From Akkermansiaceae bacterium (GTDB lineage: Bacteria; Verrucomicrobiota; Verrucomicrobiia; Verrucomicrobiales; Akkermansiaceae), in assembly GCA_903934285.1 (NCBI GenBank), contig CAIZNN010000278.1, positions 1-64,000 of the forward strand: a stretch of 64,000 nucleotides of DNA, in the 5' to 3' direction. Below the pieces are notes generated by a model. The model did not search any database. It saw nothing but the letters and a program-made list of their open reading frames with translations, and was not told the DNA's origin. The translations under genes and the position numbers were made by a program. Positions 61,958 to 64,000 of this stretch are shown here, piece after piece (positions within the stretch are counted from its first letter, which is position 1; every line of letters begins with the position of its first letter).

Positions 61958-63243
61958 TGAGTGAAGTCGCAATGCTTTCAGAAACATTACTAATGAATCG
62001 CTTGGCAAAAGAGGAGCACGTGCCGGATTTGCTTGTGCAAACACAACCACAACACCCCCCCCGGCCTGAGGAGACGAGCCGCCGCCCGCATCCACAAGCT
62101 GACCTCCAGATAGCGGTATTCAGGGGGCGGCAGGGCCTGGAGCAGATTCGGCAGGATTGGCAAGCAATTACCGACCGTATGGTTGAGCACCGGCACTACT
62201 TTCACCTATGGGAGTGGCATCACAGTTATCTGGAGACGATTGCCAGCGAACCCGATGCAGCGGTCTATCATGTGGCCTATCTGGCATCGGTCCCCATGGC
62301 CGTGCTGCCTCTGCGCTCCTCGACAATGCGGCAAGGCGGGTGCCGCTTGAGGATTCTCGAGAGTCCGTATCACAAGCACATGCCCCTGTGCGACATCATC
62401 TGCGATCCAGATCCAGAGCATTCGGACATTCTCGAGCGGATGGTTCATCACCTCCGCTACTCCTTGCGAAATACCTGGGATGCTATCCTCTTGCGTGGAT
62501 TGCTGGCGGAGTCCTCAGCCGCCTGTCGGTGGTGGGCGGCATTGCCGGGCCCACGGATCCAGATCGCACGGGGCCGCTGTGACTCTCTGCATTATGCCAA
62601 CCATGGGGAAATGTTGGCGAACATCTCGAGGAAATTCCGCAACAATCTCCGTTATGCGCGCAATCGATTGGCGAAACTTCCGGAGGCCCGATTCGAGATC
62701 GTGCGCGATCCAGCATTGCTGCCGGCGGCTTTTGCGCATTTCATCCGGGTGGAGGCCTCCGGTTGGAAGGGCGAAAGTGGGACGGTCAGCGCAATCGGCC
62801 TTCATCCGCAACTCTGTGCCTTTTATGAAAAATTAGCGAGTTGCTTTGGCGCCACCGGGAAATGTCAGATCAATTTACTCATGCTGGGAGATGAGTGCAT
62901 TGCCGGGCAGTTTTGGCTGCGGCTGGATGGGACCCTCTACATGCTCAAGACTGGTTACGCCCAACACCAAGCCCATATCTCCCCTGGCCACATGCTGTTG
63001 GAGGAATGCATCCGCCAGTCATCCTCTGAAACGAACCCTATCCACTGCTGGAATCTGAACAACCGTGTCAAGTGGCTAGACCCCTGGAAACCGTCTTACG
63101 AGGCAGTCTGTGACCTGTGGATTTTCAATCGCACGCCGCACGGACTGGCGATGTATGGTTGGGCGTCTGTAATCCGCGTGCTCCGTTCGATCTATCGAAA
63201 CCTAAAGTCCTGTCGACCCTGCCAAGTGCCCAGCGGAAGCTAG
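61957..63243 (+). CDS. FemAB/GNAT-like acyltransferase 2
   Basis: A 428-residue protein of the CelD/BcsL-type GNAT group. The conserved parts are IRQDWQAI, FHLWEWHHSYLETI, ISRKFRNNLRYARNRL, FIRVEASGWKGESGTV and MLKTGYAQHQAHISPGHMLL, with a terminal NNRVKWLDPWKPSYEAV. Members occur in cellulose and exopolysaccharide clusters and are presumed to acylate, or aminoacylate, a sugar or lipid carrier. The 61957 ATG overlaps the GT2 stop. Codons near the N-terminus contain an 8-C run (62055-62062). Confidence 0.8.
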   Translation: MSEVAMLSETLLMNRLAKEEHVPDLLVQTQPQHPPRPEETSRRPHPQADLQIAVFRGRQGLEQIRQDWQAITDRMVEHRHYFHLWEWHHSYLETIASEPDAAVYHVAYLASVPMAVLPLRSSTMRQGGCRLRILESPYHKHMPLCDIICDPDPEHSDILERMVHHLRYSLRNTWDAILLRGLLAESSAACRWWAALPGPRIQIARGRCDSLHYANHGEMLANISRKFRNNLRYARNRLAKLPEARFEIVRDPALLPAAFAHFIRVEASGWKGESGTVSAIGLHPQLCAFYEKLASCFGATGKCQINLLMLGDECIAGQFWLRLDGTLYMLKTGYAQHQAHISPGHMLLEECIRQSSSETNPIHCWNLNNRVKWLDPWKPSYEAVCDLWIFNRTPHGLAMYGWASVIRVLRSIYRNLKSCRPCQVPSGS

Positions 63244-63305
63244 ATCTATCGTATCGCGCCTGATTCTAGGCCCCGCAACTCCGCTCCTATAACACCTCCC
63301 AAAAC

Positions 63306-64000
63306 GTGTCCAAACCTTCATCCCATCCGGCTGCGGTGCGCGTGCTGAAACCCGCCGAGTTGCAGTCCCACCACTTGTTGGCCTGGCGCAGCATGGTTGT
63401 GGAGAATCCGCAACTATCAAGCCCGTTCTTCAGTCTGGAGTATAGCCTCGCGGTGGCGCGGGTAATTCCCCATGTGTGGATTGGTGTCCTGGAACAAAAA
63501 GGCACACCGGTGGCCTTCCTGGCTTTCGAGCGCAGCGCCGGCGGGATTGGCAAACGGATTCGCCTTTGTGACTATCAGGGCTTGGTGTCAAAGCCTGGAT
63601 TGGCTTTTGACGTCCGTTGGTTCATCCATGAATGCGGTTTGCGGACTTGGGACTTCAACCACTTACTTGCGACACAAGAAGTGTTTCAGCCCTTTCATCT
63701 CGGATGCGGGGTATCACCCATTATGGACATCTCCAATGGCTATGCAGCGTACCTTGAAGAACGCCGCATCACAGGCAGGATGGAACTTATCAAACGCTGC
63801 GCCGGAAAGTTGCGAAAACTCGAGCGTGAGACCGGTGAGGTCCGTTTAGAGATTCACCGGGAGGACAGCGACATTCTGCAGCAGTTGTTGACATGGCGGG
63901 CCGCGAAATATGAATCGCACCATAGTCAGGAACTGCTGGTGTCTGTTTTGCAATCGCTCCTTCCTGTGCAGACCGGCCAGATGAAGAGCACCCTTTCCGT
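63306..64000 (+). CDS. FemAB/GNAT-like acyltransferase 3 (3' truncated by window)
   Basis: From GTG 63306 the frame is open to the window's end (about 231 codons). The start is provisional: no ATG with a Shine-Dalgarno sequence is nearby, and ATG 63394 is an alternative. The text matches the same GNAT/CelD-like group as the preceding gene: FFSLEYSLAVARVIPHVWIG, VAFLAFERSAGGIGKRIRLC, DYQGLV, and a basic helix IKRCAGKLRKLERETG followed by LTWRAAKY. The missing C-terminal GNAT half lies beyond the window. It is a third member of this family in the locus and is clearly distinct from the other two. Confidence 0.7.
   Translation, partial: MSKPSSHPAAVRVLKPAELQSHHLLAWRSMVVENPQLSSPFFSLEYSLAVARVIPHVWIGVLEQKGTPVAFLAFERSAGGIGKRIRLCDYQGLVSKPGLAFDVRWFIHECGLRTWDFNHLLATQEVFQPFHLGCGVSPIMDISNGYAAYLEERRITGRMELIKRCAGKLRKLERETGEVRLEIHREDSDILQQLLTWRAAKYESHHSQELLVSVLQSLLPVQTGQMKSTLS

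Noticed and set aside
1-64000. tRNA, rRNA, insertion sequences, transposases or integrases
   Set aside because: None seen on reading both strands; no T-loop consensus, transposase motif or flanking terminal repeats were found.

Overview
The window is high-GC bacterial DNA and most resembles a Verrucomicrobiota genome. The hints are a PEP-CTERM protein, an autotransporter-associated strand-repeat protein, a secreted sulfatase, family-32- and family-29-like glycosidases, an initiation factor IF-1 with a basic N-terminal extension, and an enormous RCC1-repeat protein. Few starts have a clear Shine-Dalgarno sequence. The phylum is an inference from gene content; no rRNA or tRNA gene was seen.

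Layout. 1-11.8 kb holds mixed housekeeping and glycan-use genes: a 5'-truncated LamG/GH32 protein, dapF-dapA-class V aminotransferase, an AsmA-like membrane protein (minus), scpA, infA (minus) and a secreted GH29-like multidomain glycosidase. At 11.8-12.0 kb there is a 50-codon remnant of a secreted FAD-oxidoreductase-type gene, which looks like a rearrangement scar. 12.0-33.6 kb is a single minus-strand gene for a secreted protein of about 7,196 residues. I count eleven RCC1 beta-propellers in it: ten with exactly seven blades and the N-terminal one with five. They are joined by repeated fibronectin-like, cadherin-like and 'GGTGNDLVLEW' domains with a period of about 2.0 kb. 33.9-38 kb holds a divergently transcribed autotransporter and a minus-strand sulfatase.

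38.2-64 kb is one long plus-strand exopolysaccharide locus that runs off the window. It has an outer-membrane barrel and an initiating sugar-phosphate transferase. A Wbp-type set (N-acetyltransferase, 3-dehydrogenase, aminotransferase, 2-epimerase) is expected to make a UDP-2,3-diacetamido-uronic acid. There are three FemAB/GNAT-like transferases, a Wzz-type chain-length protein fused to a degenerate ATPase, a deacetylase-DUF354 fusion and a PEP-CTERM protein. The rest is an O-antigen-ligase-type polymerase, a Wzx-type flippase, a membrane GT39-like transferase, a sulfotransferase, GT4 and GT2 glycosyltransferases and a methyltransferase. Together they suggest a Wzx/Wzy-made polymer carrying amino-uronic acid, sulfate, methyl and acyl or aminoacyl groups. 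No exosortase and no UDP-GlcNAc 6-dehydrogenase is visible here. Several genes of this locus contain or follow C/G runs of 8-12 bases.
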